From the NCBI RefSeq assembly GCF_016902615.1, contig NZ_JACJMB010000005.1, forward strand, positions 49,197 through 113,196: a DNA stretch of 64,000 bases, read 5' to 3'. Shown one piece after another: positions 8,591 to 16,620 of this stretch (its first letter is position 1; every line of letters begins with the position of its first letter). Origin of the DNA: Collinsella tanakaei. GTDB taxonomy: Bacteria > Actinomycetota > Coriobacteriia > Coriobacteriales > Coriobacteriaceae. Under the pieces are notes generated by a model. That model did no database searches. It saw only the letters and a list, made by a program, of their open reading frames with translations, and was not told where the DNA came from. The position numbers were made by a program, and so were the translations under genes.

Positions 8591-9013
8591 ATGAACGGCA
8601 CCACCTACACCTCCGGCAACCTTGCTCTCGCATACGAGCCCGCTCATACCGCGTTTACCGTTGTCAACGGTACGAAGGGCCTTGTTTCTGCGAGCACGAC
8701 CGCTGCCGCCCTCGTTCGTCCGCTTGCCCGGCGCGTGGCGTCCTACCTGTGTGCCGTCGCCATCGTCATCGGTGCCGTCTTCGCGGGTCTGTCCTTTCTG
8801 TCTTTGGACCAGACCGCCTACGATCAGGCCCTAGCCTCTTCGGATCGCCTCGAGATCGTCGTCCAGCCGAGCGACACGCTCTGGTCCATCGCGGATGCCC
8901 ATCCCGCCGATGGCGTCGGCACGCGTGAGACCGTGAGCATCGTCCGCGCCTGGAACGATCTTTCCGACGGCATGCTGCGCGCCGGACAGAGGCTGGTCGT
9001 TCCTGCGCGCTAA
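8591..9013 (+). CDS. LysM membrane protein, candidate YneA/DivS-like SOS division inhibitor
   Basis: The 140-residue protein has an N-terminal region rich in small and polar residues, one membrane helix (about 49-71) and a C-terminal LysM domain (88-138) with DTLWSIAD and RAGQRLVVP. The ATG at 8591 follows GAGGAG at ideal spacing. Genes encoding small one-helix LysM proteins divergent from lexA include yneA of Bacillus and the divS group of corynebacteria, which block cell division during SOS. The same layout, with LexA boxes over the promoter, supports that role by analogy only. The roughly 50-residue cytoplasmic part before the helix is longer than in Bacillus YneA. Plain peptidoglycan binding is the fallback call. 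Confidence 0.75.
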   Translation: MNGTTYTSGNLALAYEPAHTAFTVVNGTKGLVSASTTAAALVRPLARRVASYLCAVAIVIGAVFAGLSFLSLDQTAYDQALASSDRLEIVVQPSDTLWSIADAHPADGVGTRETVSIVRAWNDLSDGMLRAGQRLVVPAR

Positions 9014-9137
9014 CGCTTGACACACCGGCGTTTCCATCGGCTTTCGGTTAGTTAAAAGACGGGCTCGTGCCGATTCCCACCGTGATGCGTGGTATCCTGA
9101 ACAACGTTCCTCGGCAGACGAACAGGAAAGGGGTTCC

Positions 9138-9581
9138 ATGCGCTGTCCCAAATGCGGCAAGGACGATACCCGTGTCGTCGATTCCCGTATGCAAGACGCC
9201 ACCAATGCCATCAAGCGTCGCCGCGAGTGCCGTTCATGCGGATACCGCTTCACGACGTTTGAGCGCTGCGAGGATCCCATTGAGGTTATCAAGCGCGACG
9301 GGACGACGCAGCCCTTCGACCGCAACAAGCTGCTCGTGGGCCTGATGCGCGCCACCTCCAAGCGCGATATCGACCTTTCCGCTCTCAACGGGCTGATCGA
9401 CGATATCGAGCATGAGCTCCGCGGTCGCACGCTCACGGCCGTCGAATCCGACGAGATCGGCGAGATGGTCCTGAAGCGTCTCCAGAAGCTCGATAAGGTC
9501 GCCTATATTCGCTTTGCTTCTGTTTACCGGGATTTTCAGGATGTCGATGAGTTCATCGATGAACTCAACAGGTTGAGGTGA
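9138..9581 (+). CDS. nrdR: Transcriptional repressor NrdR
   Basis: The 147-residue NrdR has a zinc ribbon (CPKCG at 3-7, CRSCGYRFTTFE) and an ATP-cone domain (KRDGTTQPFDRNKL). It senses the ATP/dATP balance and represses ribonucleotide reductase genes. Length is typical (about 150). The start ATG follows AGGAAAGG. Its neighbours dut and lexA make this a nucleotide-pool and DNA-damage cluster. No ribonucleotide reductase genes are in the window. Confidence 0.97.
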   Translation: MRCPKCGKDDTRVVDSRMQDATNAIKRRRECRSCGYRFTTFERCEDPIEVIKRDGTTQPFDRNKLLVGLMRATSKRDIDLSALNGLIDDIEHELRGRTLTAVESDEIGEMVLKRLQKLDKVAYIRFASVYRDFQDVDEFIDELNRLR

Positions 9582-9585
9582 TGTG

Positions 9586-10029
9586 ATGCAGGAATTGAAC
9601 GTCTCGATCAAGCGGCTCGACCCATCGGTTCAGCTGCCTTCTTACGCGTATGAAGGGGATGCCGGACTTGATTTGCGTGCAAACGAGACGGTGACGATCG
9701 CTCCGTTCGAGCGCGTCTTGATTCCTACGGGTCTCGCCATCGGCCTGCCCGACGGGTACGCCGGCTTCGTGCAGCCCCGCAGCGGCCTTGCGCTGAAGGT
9801 CGGCCTTTCCATCGCGAACACGCCCGGTCTCATCGATGCGCACTATCGCGGCGAGCTCAAGGTCATCGCCGTCAATCTCGACGCGCATGAACCTATCGTT
9901 ATCGAGCGCGGTGAGCGCATCGCGCAGCTCGTGATCCAGCAGGTCCCCGTTGTGCATCTGGTTGAGGTCGATGAACTCGATGCGACCGATCGCGGGACGG
10001 GTGGATTCGGTTCCAGCGGTACCGTCTAA
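9586..10029 (+). CDS. dut: dUTP diphosphatase (dUTPase)
   Basis: The 147-residue homotrimeric dUTPase converts dUTP to dUMP and PPi. All five signature motifs are visible: DAGLDLRA, PRSGLA, GLIDAHYRGEL, ERIAQLV and RGTGGFGSSG. I use the ATG at 9586; the in-frame GTG at 9583 is too close to the GAGGTG ribosome site at 9575-9580. It starts 4 bases after nrdR, so the two are probably co-transcribed, and a terminator follows. Confidence 0.96.
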   Translation: MQELNVSIKRLDPSVQLPSYAYEGDAGLDLRANETVTIAPFERVLIPTGLAIGLPDGYAGFVQPRSGLALKVGLSIANTPGLIDAHYRGELKVIAVNLDAHEPIVIERGERIAQLVIQQVPVVHLVEVDELDATDRGTGGFGSSGTV

Positions 10030-10045
10030 GGCGGTGCCGAAGAAT

Positions 10046-10070
10046 AAGCGCCCCACAGGGGGCGCTTTTG
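10046..10070 (+). terminator. Rho-independent terminator after dut
   Basis: AAGCGCCCC (10046-10054) pairs with GGGGCGCTT (10059-10067) around a 4-base loop, followed by a short T run. Confidence 0.75.
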
Positions 10071-10094
10071 TCGTTTCTGAGGGGGAAAGGGAAC

Positions 10095-11408
10095 ATGGAA
10101 CAGTTCTTCAAATTGGGTGAGCGCGGCTCATCGGTGTCGACCGAGCTGAGGGCGGGTCTTACGACCTTCTTGGCTATGGCCTACATCATCGTTGTCAACC
10201 CGCTGATTCTTGAGGCGGGCGGCGTACCCATGACGGCTGCGGTGACGGCCACCTGCGTGGGCGCCGGCGTCATGACGATCGCGATGGGTCTTTTCGCCAA
10301 CCGTCCTCTTGCCTGCGCGTCGGGCATGGGCATCAACTCCATCGTCGCCTACACGCTGTGCGGCGCGATGGGCCTCGGTTGGCAGACGGCCATGGCGGTC
10401 GTGTTCATCGAGGGTATCGCCATTCTTCTGCTCGTGCTCTGTGGTCTGCGCGAGGCCATCATGGACGCGATTCCGGTCTCGCTGCGCCACGGCATCTCCA
10501 TCGGCCTGGGTCTCTTCATCGCGATGATCGGCCTGAAGGACGGCGGCATCATCCTCGCGAATGAGGACACGCTCGTCGCGCTCGGCAACGTGACCGATCC
10601 GACGTTCCTCGTCGGCTTCATCTCCATCGTCGCCACGGTCATCCTGTATTCCATGAGCATCAAGGGCTCGCTGCTGTGGGGCATCCTCATCGCCGCTATC
10701 TGCGGTATTCCGCTGGGTGTCACCCAGGCCCCGACCGGTGTCGTCGCCCCGCTCGATTTCTCGACGTTCGGCGCGCCCTTCATGGCCGATGCCGACGGCG
10801 TGATGGGTATCGTGAAGGCCATCACGACCCCGACGATCCTGCTGTTCGCGTTCTCGCTCATGATGAGCGACTTCTTCGACACCATGGGTACCGCCATGGC
10901 CGTCGCGAAGCAGGGCGAGTTTTTGACCGATGACGGCAAGGTCGAGGACATCAAGCCGATCCTTATCGTCGACTCCGCGGCCGCTGCTGTGGGCGGTCTC
11001 ATGGGCGCATCGTCCATCACCACGTTCGTCGAGTCCGCCTCGGGCGCCGCTGACGGCGGTCGCTCCGGCCTGACCTCGGTGCTCGCGGGCATCCTGTTTT
11101 TGCTCGCGGCGTTCTTCTCGCCGCTCATCTCCTGCATCAGCTCCGCTGCCACCTGCGGCGCCCTGGTGTTCGTCGGCTTCCTCATGATGAGCGAAGTCAC
11201 CGAGATCGATTGGTTCGACGTGCTCGACGGCTTCCCGACGTTCATGATCATCGCCGGCATCCCGTTCACCTATTCCATCTCGAACGGCATCGGCCTCGGC
11301 TTCATCACCTACGTCGTCGTCGCCATCGTTACCGGCCGCGTGAAGCAGATTCGCCCGCTCATGTGGGTGGCTGCCGCAGCGTTCTTGGCGTACTTCCTGC
11401 TGCTCTAG
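10095..11408 (+). CDS. NCS2-family (AzgA-type) purine permease
   Basis: The 437-residue protein has 12-14 predicted membrane helices and opens MEQFFKLGERGSSVSTELRAG, the start of AzgA/PbuG-type hypoxanthine-guanine-adenine permeases. Family motifs include GMGINS, DFFDTMGT (carrying the key acidic residues of the substrate site) and ESASGAADGGRSGLTS. It probably imports purine bases by proton symport. I chose the ATG at 10095 behind GGGGGAAAGGG. It stands alone between two terminators. Exact substrate is not deducible. Confidence 0.92.
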   Translation: MEQFFKLGERGSSVSTELRAGLTTFLAMAYIIVVNPLILEAGGVPMTAAVTATCVGAGVMTIAMGLFANRPLACASGMGINSIVAYTLCGAMGLGWQTAMAVVFIEGIAILLLVLCGLREAIMDAIPVSLRHGISIGLGLFIAMIGLKDGGIILANEDTLVALGNVTDPTFLVGFISIVATVILYSMSIKGSLLWGILIAAICGIPLGVTQAPTGVVAPLDFSTFGAPFMADADGVMGIVKAITTPTILLFAFSLMMSDFFDTMGTAMAVAKQGEFLTDDGKVEDIKPILIVDSAAAAVGGLMGASSITTFVESASGAADGGRSGLTSVLAGILFLLAAFFSPLISCISSAATCGALVFVGFLMMSEVTEIDWFDVLDGFPTFMIIAGIPFTYSISNGIGLGFITYVVVAIVTGRVKQIRPLMWVAAAAFLAYFLLL

Positions 11409-11440
11409 ATTCGCTGCGCGCATCCCTAGAACTATGAAAT

Positions 11441-11472
11441 GAATGGGGTCCTCATCGAGGACCCCATTCTTG
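11441..11472. terminator. Bidirectional terminator between permease and glycosyltransferase genes
   Basis: GAATGGGGTCCTC (11441-11453) and its complement (11457-11469) form a perfect 13-bp stem with loop ATC. T residues follow the stem on the plus strand and a short T-rich stretch follows on the minus strand, so it can serve both convergent genes. Confidence 0.8.
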
Positions 11473-11488
11473 TATCGCTTGGGCACAG

Positions 11489-12799
11489 CTAACGGATGTG
11501 GGCGGGCTTATCGCCCCAATAGAATTCGGCGAAGTGCCGCTCGCGCGTACGGCGCGGTCCGTTCACGAGCCGCATGGTATCGCGCACGATATCCTCTGCG
11601 GCGTGCGGCTTGCGCAGCGGCTCGGCGTTGATCAGGAGCGCCTGCAGGGCCATCGGGTTGTCGTGCAGGTGGCGAAGCGTCAAGATGAGTTCGCGCGACG
11701 TCGTTGCATGCATGCTGGCGCCGAACCCAGTAAGCATCGCCGTGTTGGATTTCTCCTGGCCATATGACTTGCCCAACAGAATCATCGGGAGCCTGGCGCA
11801 TAGGCACTCGGTGACGGCCAGACCGCCGGATTTGAGGATCGCGAGGTCGGAGGAGCGCATGAGCGATGCCATGTCCTCGACGTAGTCCAGAACGCTGACG
11901 TTCTCGAGTTTCATGCCCGTGAAGATCCGATTGAGCTTCTGAGCGTAGTCCTTATCGCGCCCCGGCAGGAACACGAAGTGCATCTGCTCGAAGCTGCGCA
12001 GGTAGGGAAGCGTCTCCTCGATGGCTGCTCGAAACCGCACATAGGGCTGCGGCAGGCTCGCACCGGCCATTACGAGTACGATGCGCTTGTCTTTCGGCAA
12101 GCCGAAGCGCTCGCGGCACGCATCGATATCCAATTCATCGTCAAATCCGCCACGGATGGGGATGCCGGTGATGGCGATGCGGGAATCCTCGACATGGCGC
12201 GGGCGGAGCGTCTCGGCCATGAACTCGGTGGCGACGCAGAACAGATCGGTTTCCTTGTGCGGCCACCAGCCTTCCGTCTCGTAGTCGGTCGGGATGCAGA
12301 CGAGCGGGTAGTCGATGCCGGTGATCATGCGTGCGCCCACAGCGACGTTCGCGGCGGTGATATGCGTGGCGATCACCGCGATGGGACGTTTGTTCTCGAT
12401 ATAGGCGTTGAATGCGGGGAACATCACGCGGGACCATCCCGTTCCGCCTCCCCACAGCAGTCGGCCTGTCAGCGTGTAGCGCCAGCAGATATCGTAGATT
12501 GGCCTGGTGGCTCCCGTGAAGGCAGCGGCGGTCTTGTTGCCGTCGAACTTGATGCGGCCGAAGTCCAAGACGTCGATCACCTCAACGCGGACGTTTTCTG
12601 GAATGCCCTCGGCGCCGCGCATGCGCTCGATCGCCTGCGCGACTGCGTTTGCCGCCGCTCGGTGGCCCGAGCCCACCGAAGCGTGCATGATGGTGATGAG
12701 CGGCGCTCGGGTATCCGTTTCCGCCTGCGCTCCGGTCTCATCCTGAGGCTGATCGGAGGGCACGCCAAGGCGTTCTGGTTGCGAATCCTGCTGGGCCAT
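11489..12799 (-). CDS. UgtP/MGDG-synthase-like diacylglycerol glycosyltransferase
   Basis: The 436-residue GT28-type glycosyltransferase resembles processive diacylglycerol glucosyltransferases and MGDG synthases. The N-terminal domain has ITIMHASVGSGHRAAANAVAQ (about 42-62); the C-terminal nucleotide-sugar site has AILKSGGLAVTECLCARLPMI. It probably makes glycolipids at the inner membrane surface. The ATG at 12799 is preceded by GAGGGAG; upstream in-frame codons lack a ribosome site. The first 40 residues are acidic, Gln-rich and probably disordered. It is divergent from trxB. Confidence 0.87.
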   Translation of the reverse strand: MAQQDSQPERLGVPSDQPQDETGAQAETDTRAPLITIMHASVGSGHRAAANAVAQAIERMRGAEGIPENVRVEVIDVLDFGRIKFDGNKTAAAFTGATRPIYDICWRYTLTGRLLWGGGTGWSRVMFPAFNAYIENKRPIAVIATHITAANVAVGARMITGIDYPLVCIPTDYETEGWWPHKETDLFCVATEFMAETLRPRHVEDSRIAITGIPIRGGFDDELDIDACRERFGLPKDKRIVLVMAGASLPQPYVRFRAAIEETLPYLRSFEQMHFVFLPGRDKDYAQKLNRIFTGMKLENVSVLDYVEDMASLMRSSDLAILKSGGLAVTECLCARLPMILLGKSYGQEKSNTAMLTGFGASMHATTSRELILTLRHLHDNPMALQALLINAEPLRKPHAAEDIVRDTMRLVNGPRRTRERHFAEFYWGDKPAHIR

Positions 12800-12833
12800 C
12801 ACATCTCCCTCGAATACGGTCAGACACCTTATT

Positions 12834-12861
12834 ATTGTACGTGTTGCGCTTTTCGATTGAA
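12834..12861 (-). promoter_or_regulatory. Promoter of the glycosyltransferase gene
   Basis: On the minus strand TTCAAT (12856-12861), a 16-base spacer and TACAAT (12834-12839). It overlaps the divergent trxB promoter. Confidence 0.5.
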
Positions 12862-12873
12862 TGAACATAGGAT
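12844..12873 (+). promoter_or_regulatory. Candidate trxB promoter
   Basis: TTGCGC (12844-12849), an 18-base spacer and TAGGAT (12868-12873). The same -10 hexamer is seen before rny. The leader would be about 75 bases. Confidence 0.45.
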
Positions 12874-12954
12874 ATAGCTGACGTGTGCGCCCTGTGAATG
12901 CGAATGAACTCAAGTGGGTACGAGAAGGCAAACTTCGTGATGGGAGGATCATCC

Positions 12955-13896
12955 ATGGAAGATGAGAAGATCTACGACGTCGCCATCATCGGCGCCGGCC
13001 CTGCGGGCGCCAGCGCTGCCCTGTATGCGGCTCGGTCCAGCATGTCGACCGCCATCATCGAGCAGGGTATGCCGGGTGGCCAGATCGCCACGACCGATGT
13101 GATCGATAACTATCCCGGACTTCCGGACGTATCGGGTCCCGAGCTCGGCCAGAGGATGCTCGACCATGCGGAAGCGGCGGGTGCCGAGATTGTCTACGCT
13201 ATGGTGACGGGCCTTGAGCGGGCCGAGAACGGTACGTTTGTCATCCAAACCGACGGGGACGCCATCTTCGCTTTGAGCGTGATCGTGGCAACCGGTGCCG
13301 CGCCTCGGACCGTCGGCTTTGTGGGCGAGGACACCTTCCGCGGGCGCGGCGTCTCGTATTGCGCGACGTGCGACGGCATGTTCTATCGCGGAAAGAACGT
13401 CTTCGTCGTCGGTGGCGGAAACGCCGCCTGCGAGGAAGGACTCTATCTTTCCCATATTGCCAAGTCGGTCACCATGGTCGTTCGTCGTGACGAGTTCCGA
13501 GCTCCGAAGGGTCGCGTCGACAGCCTGCTTGCGCGCGATAACGTGTCCGTGCGCTATTCGACCTCAATTGCTGAGGTGTCGGGCGAGCAGCTGATCTCTG
13601 CGATCACGTTTACCGACAACAAGACGGGTTGTTCGGTCACCGAGACGTTCCCGCAGGGGTCGGTCGGCGTGTTCGTGTTTGCGGGAACCGATCCGATTGT
13701 CGAGCTTGTCGCCCCTCTGGTCGACAGGGCGCCCGACGGGGGAGTGCTCACCGACGACGGCATGGCGACCCGGACGCCTGGCCTGTACTGCGCGGGCGAT
13801 ATGCGTTCCAAGCGCCTGCGCCAGGTCGTGACCGCCGTGAGCGATGGCGCCATCGCAGCGACGTCGGCATATTCTTATGTCGAGGGGCTTCGATAA
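12955..13896 (+). CDS. trxB: Thioredoxin reductase (FAD/NADPH)
   Basis: The 313-residue flavoprotein has an FAD-binding GAGPAGASAALYAARS, the redox-active disulfide CATC (about 137-140, in SYCATCDGMF), the NADPH-binding GGGNAACEEGLYL, and the C-terminal FAD motif GLYCAGDMR. It reduces thioredoxin with NADPH in the cytoplasm. I chose the ATG at 12955 because GGGAGGA precedes it; upstream codons add unrelated residues. No thioredoxin gene is adjacent. In the NADPH helix the usual HRR basic motif reads VVRRDEF, still basic. Confidence 0.94.
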   Translation: MEDEKIYDVAIIGAGPAGASAALYAARSSMSTAIIEQGMPGGQIATTDVIDNYPGLPDVSGPELGQRMLDHAEAAGAEIVYAMVTGLERAENGTFVIQTDGDAIFALSVIVATGAAPRTVGFVGEDTFRGRGVSYCATCDGMFYRGKNVFVVGGGNAACEEGLYLSHIAKSVTMVVRRDEFRAPKGRVDSLLARDNVSVRYSTSIAEVSGEQLISAITFTDNKTGCSVTETFPQGSVGVFVFAGTDPIVELVAPLVDRAPDGGVLTDDGMATRTPGLYCAGDMRSKRLRQVVTAVSDGAIAATSAYSYVEGLR

Positions 13897-13963
13897 CGCG
13901 GTCGTCTGCACGTGCTTTCTGAGTGGTGTATACACTTCGGTACCTAACTATATAGGTGATAGG

Positions 13964-14005
13964 GGACACCGCGTGCGCTCGTTTCGAAGAGCGTGCGCGG
14001 TGTCC
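13964..14005 (+). repeat. Long imperfect hairpin downstream of trxB
   Basis: GGACACCGCGTGCGCTC (13964-13980) pairs with GAGCGTGCGCGGTGTCC (13989-14005) with 15 of 17 matches around an 8-base loop. No T tract follows, so it could be a terminator-like stability structure or a repetitive palindrome. Confidence 0.55.
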
Positions 14006-14482
14006 TTCGCTATGCGATAGTCGGGCAATCGATCGCATACCGGCATCAAATGGAATTGACTGGTTGCATGTTGGCCGCATTCGGATGCCGGCATGTACGG
14101 CTTTGTGGGCTTAGTTGGAGCTTATGCGCGTACCGAAAAACATGGACATGCCGGCTCGGAGCCTTCGGTTGGTCGACAAGTCATTTTGGGCCAATCGATA
14201 CAATGGTGCCATATTTGATTCGTCATATGCGTGCTGTGAGCGAGGCGCACCGGTGTGTATTCCTGAGACGTCGCCGCGTGCTTCGCGATGGCGCCTGCGA
14301 ATGCGAGACGAATCCGTCTTTTGTGAGTCGCGTTATGATGGCGAAAGCCGGTTCGTCTCTATGTATGGTTTTCGACGGTATCTTGATGCCCGTGCTAAGA
14401 CTATCTTGGAAAAGCATGTATGAATTCACGATAATATATGTTATGTAAAGTAAGCTTGGAACGAGTTACATTCCAAGGAAAG
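14006..14482. other. Stretch without a supported gene, lower GC than its surroundings
   Basis: Between trxB and degV lies about 480 bases with visibly lower GC than neighbouring genes. Two overlapping plus-strand frames (13993-14448 and 14124-14423) are open, but neither product resembles a known family. Both are rich in Cys, Trp and Arg, as expected of chance frames. The second has a GGAG 3 bases before its ATG, so a small gene cannot be excluded. I see no tRNA, CRISPR or insertion-sequence ends. Confidence 0.5.
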
Positions 14483-14514
14483 CGGCCCTTCCCACGCTGT
14501 CGCAGGAAGGGCCG
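14483..14514 (-). terminator. Hairpin terminator after degV
   Basis: CGGCCCTTCC (14483-14492) and GGAAGGGCCG (14505-14514) form a perfect 10-bp stem with a 12-base loop just past the degV stop. The T tract on the minus side is short (CTTTCC). Confidence 0.6.
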
Positions 14515-14546
14515 TTGGTTTCATCTAGAACATGCTGTTCAAACGG

Positions 14547-15422
14547 TTATGCCCACTCGAATCCGATGATGAGACCGGATTCCTCAGCGTAGTACGAGCA
14601 CAGGCCTCCGCACGGCAGCAGACGCACCGTGGCGGTCGGCCACGCGGCCTCGATCTCCGCCTTGAGGTCGCTTGCGGCGCGCTCGTTATCGACGTGGTCG
14701 ATATAGGCGAGACCGCCGTTGTAGCCGTCTGCCTTCATGCACTCGATAACCTTGCGGAGCATCTTCTTCTCGCCACGCGTGGGCCCGATGATCTTAATCG
14801 TTCCCTCGTCGCTCGCTGTGCCGAGCATGCGGATGTTGAGCTTGCTGGCGATGGACCCGGCTAGGCGGGGCATGCGGCCGCTCTTGATGAGGTTGTCGTA
14901 GCTGCTGAGCGAGAACAGAACCGTGGAGCAATCGTCTAGGTGTGCGATATATGTCACGACTTCATCGAACGTGGCGTTCCGGTGTTCTGCCAGGTACTGA
15001 TCCAGCAGCTCGACGATGAGCTCCATCTTGCCGCCTGTGGCGCGGGAGTTCAGGACGTAGATGTTCTTGCCCGACACGATGCCCGCATGCTCGCGCGTGT
15101 ACTCATCCATCACGATGTTGCGCGCCGTGCAGGCCGCCTCATAGCTTCCAGACAGGTTCTCGGAGATGGTGATCGCGATGACGTTATCGGCGGTGCGGAA
15201 GGTTTCCGCCCAGATGCCGACGCTCGGGCAAGAGCTTGAAGAGGCTTCCTCTGACGAAGCGACGCAGCGGTTCAGCTCGGCGACGTCGAGGTTCTCGTCA
15301 TCCACGAACTCCTCTGCGCCCACATGAATCGTCAGCGGGACAGAATAAAAGGACGTATTCGGAGCCGTGGGCTTCCATGCACGGAGGTTGCAGCTTGAAT
15401 CGGTCACGATTGCCCAAGACAT
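14547..15422 (-). CDS. DegV-family fatty-acid-binding protein
   Basis: The 291-residue DegV/FakB-type protein begins WAIVTDSSCNL. It contains ITISENLSGSYEAA (fatty-acid head-group site), VLNSRATGG and LIKSGRMPRLAG. FakB proteins present fatty acids to the kinase FakA for phospholipid synthesis. No fakA is nearby. ATG at 15422 follows AAAGGAA. Length is typical (280-290). Substrate cannot be read from sequence. Confidence 0.9.
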   Translation of the reverse strand: MSWAIVTDSSCNLRAWKPTAPNTSFYSVPLTIHVGAEEFVDDENLDVAELNRCVASSEEASSSSCPSVGIWAETFRTADNVIAITISENLSGSYEAACTARNIVMDEYTREHAGIVSGKNIYVLNSRATGGKMELIVELLDQYLAEHRNATFDEVVTYIAHLDDCSTVLFSLSSYDNLIKSGRMPRLAGSIASKLNIRMLGTASDEGTIKIIGPTRGEKKMLRKVIECMKADGYNGGLAYIDHVDNERAASDLKAEIEAAWPTATVRLLPCGGLCSYYAEESGLIIGFEWA

Positions 15423-15581
15423 TGGGATTCCTTTCGCTTGACGAACGCTGACCCCAGTATACGCCTGCAGCCGGCTTCTAGTATGTAAAACCAGATATCA
15501 CAATATTTGATTCTAGATTAGTATCGAACTGAGGAGTATGCTCAATTGTGAGCCGGGACTCACGCAAGGATGGAGAGCGCC

Positions 15582-16217
15582 ATGGAGCATTTGGCAACGA
15601 TCATTCCGATGTCCGATACTTCGAGGCATATTGCCGCCGAGGACCTCTCCCCTACGGCGCTACCCGATGCGTTCCTGAAATCCGATGTCGCGCAGGCTGC
15701 GTCGAAGTTCCATTTTCCCTCTTTTGATGAGCTGCCCCATGTCAATCTGTATCGCGATCAGGTTATCGGCTACATCGAGGGTGTGCTCGCTCCTCTGTCC
15801 TCTTGCGCGGAGGGACCCTGGCTCACTCCTGCCATGGTCAACAATTACGTCAAGCAGCGCTTGGTGCCCGCCCCGACGAAGAAGCTCTATGGGCGCGAGC
15901 AGATAGCCCGGCTGCTGGTGATCTGCGTCTTCAAACAGTTCCTCTCCATGGATGCCATTGCGCGGATGTTCACCATCCAGCTTATGACGTATCCCGTCGA
16001 GGTCGCATTCGACTATATCGCGACCGAGCTGAACCATGCGGTCGCCGATGCCTTTTCGGCCGGTACCGCTCAACACGAGGACAGCGCCCACGTAGTGACG
16101 CGTGAGAGCGTGCTCGTCCGGAGCGCGGCCGCCGCGTTCGCCTCAAAGGCCTTTTTGATGAGCTATCTGGCGTATTGCGGCTACGATGCGGCATACGAAG
16201 AGGACAGGCGGCGGTAG
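15582..16217 (+). CDS. DUF1836 domain-containing protein
   Basis: The 211-residue protein carries a DUF1836 core from about residue 45 to 150: PHVNLYRDQVIGYIE, then ITPAMVNNYVKQ-like TPAMVNNYVKQRLVPAP, then a tyrosine-arginine YGREQIARLLVIC segment. That middle part resembles the wing region of MerR-like DNA-binding proteins, so a regulatory role is plausible but unproven. I prefer the ATG at 15582 (GGAGAG at good spacing) over 15570. No partner gene is evident; degV is divergent upstream. Confidence 0.8.
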   Translation: MEHLATIIPMSDTSRHIAAEDLSPTALPDAFLKSDVAQAASKFHFPSFDELPHVNLYRDQVIGYIEGVLAPLSSCAEGPWLTPAMVNNYVKQRLVPAPTKKLYGREQIARLLVICVFKQFLSMDAIARMFTIQLMTYPVEVAFDYIATELNHAVADAFSAGTAQHEDSAHVVTRESVLVRSAAAAFASKAFLMSYLAYCGYDAAYEEDRRR

Positions 16218-16230
16218 TTCGGAGGCCCTT

Positions 16231-16429
16231 CGGCTCGGCTCTGGGCCTCGAGGTGCTACTATCAGTACTTTTTTCGAGCCGCTCTCACGAGACGCCAAAG
16301 CGTACAAAATGGACACCTATATCTACCTGCGCTTTTGTCTGAACGAATCGACAGTGTTGTGGTCGCTTAAAAAATGGTCTCTCAAAAGTACTGAAAGTAG
16401 GCCCTCGAGGTCTCGCAGGGGCCGAGCCG
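16231..16429. mobile_element. MITE-like inverted-repeat element
   Basis: The arms 16246-16272 and 16384-16410 are inverted repeats with 24 of 27 matches. Each consists of CCTCGAGG followed by an inward stretch ending CAGTACTTTT. A further outer pair, CGGCTCGGC (16231-16239) and its complement (16421-16429), extends the symmetry. The interior of about 110 bases is AT-richer than its neighbours and encodes nothing. CCTCGAGG is itself a palindrome, so it could equally be an 8-base target duplication. Size and structure fit a non-autonomous miniature transposable element; no transposase is present. The rest of the 16218-16620 gap holds only the hairpin at 16571-16594. Confidence 0.55.
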
Positions 16430-16570
16430 CGCGGTGAGACGCTGATCATCAAGCTGCATTTCGGACAGATTGGCCACCTCGCGAGGCCTGGACTGCCGGA
16501 TGCGCGTTCACGCCACTATGAGCATCCTGGCGATGACTGGGAAGCGGGATGCGGCGGCTTTAAAACAGGA

Positions 16571-16594
16571 GAGGGGCGCTGCAGGACGCCCCTC
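16571..16594 (-). terminator. Hairpin after apt
   Basis: GAGGGGCG (16571-16578) pairs with CGCCCCTC (16587-16594) with an 8-base loop. On the minus strand it is followed by TCCTGTTTT, a weak T tract. Confidence 0.5.
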
Positions 16595-16620
16595 AAAAAG
16601 ATGCTTGCTGTTGTTATGCG

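Noticed and set aside
14124..14423. A 99-codon frame between trxB and degV
   Set aside because: A GGAG precedes the ATG, but spacing is tight, the product is Cys/Trp/Arg-rich with no family likeness, and another frame overlaps it fully.
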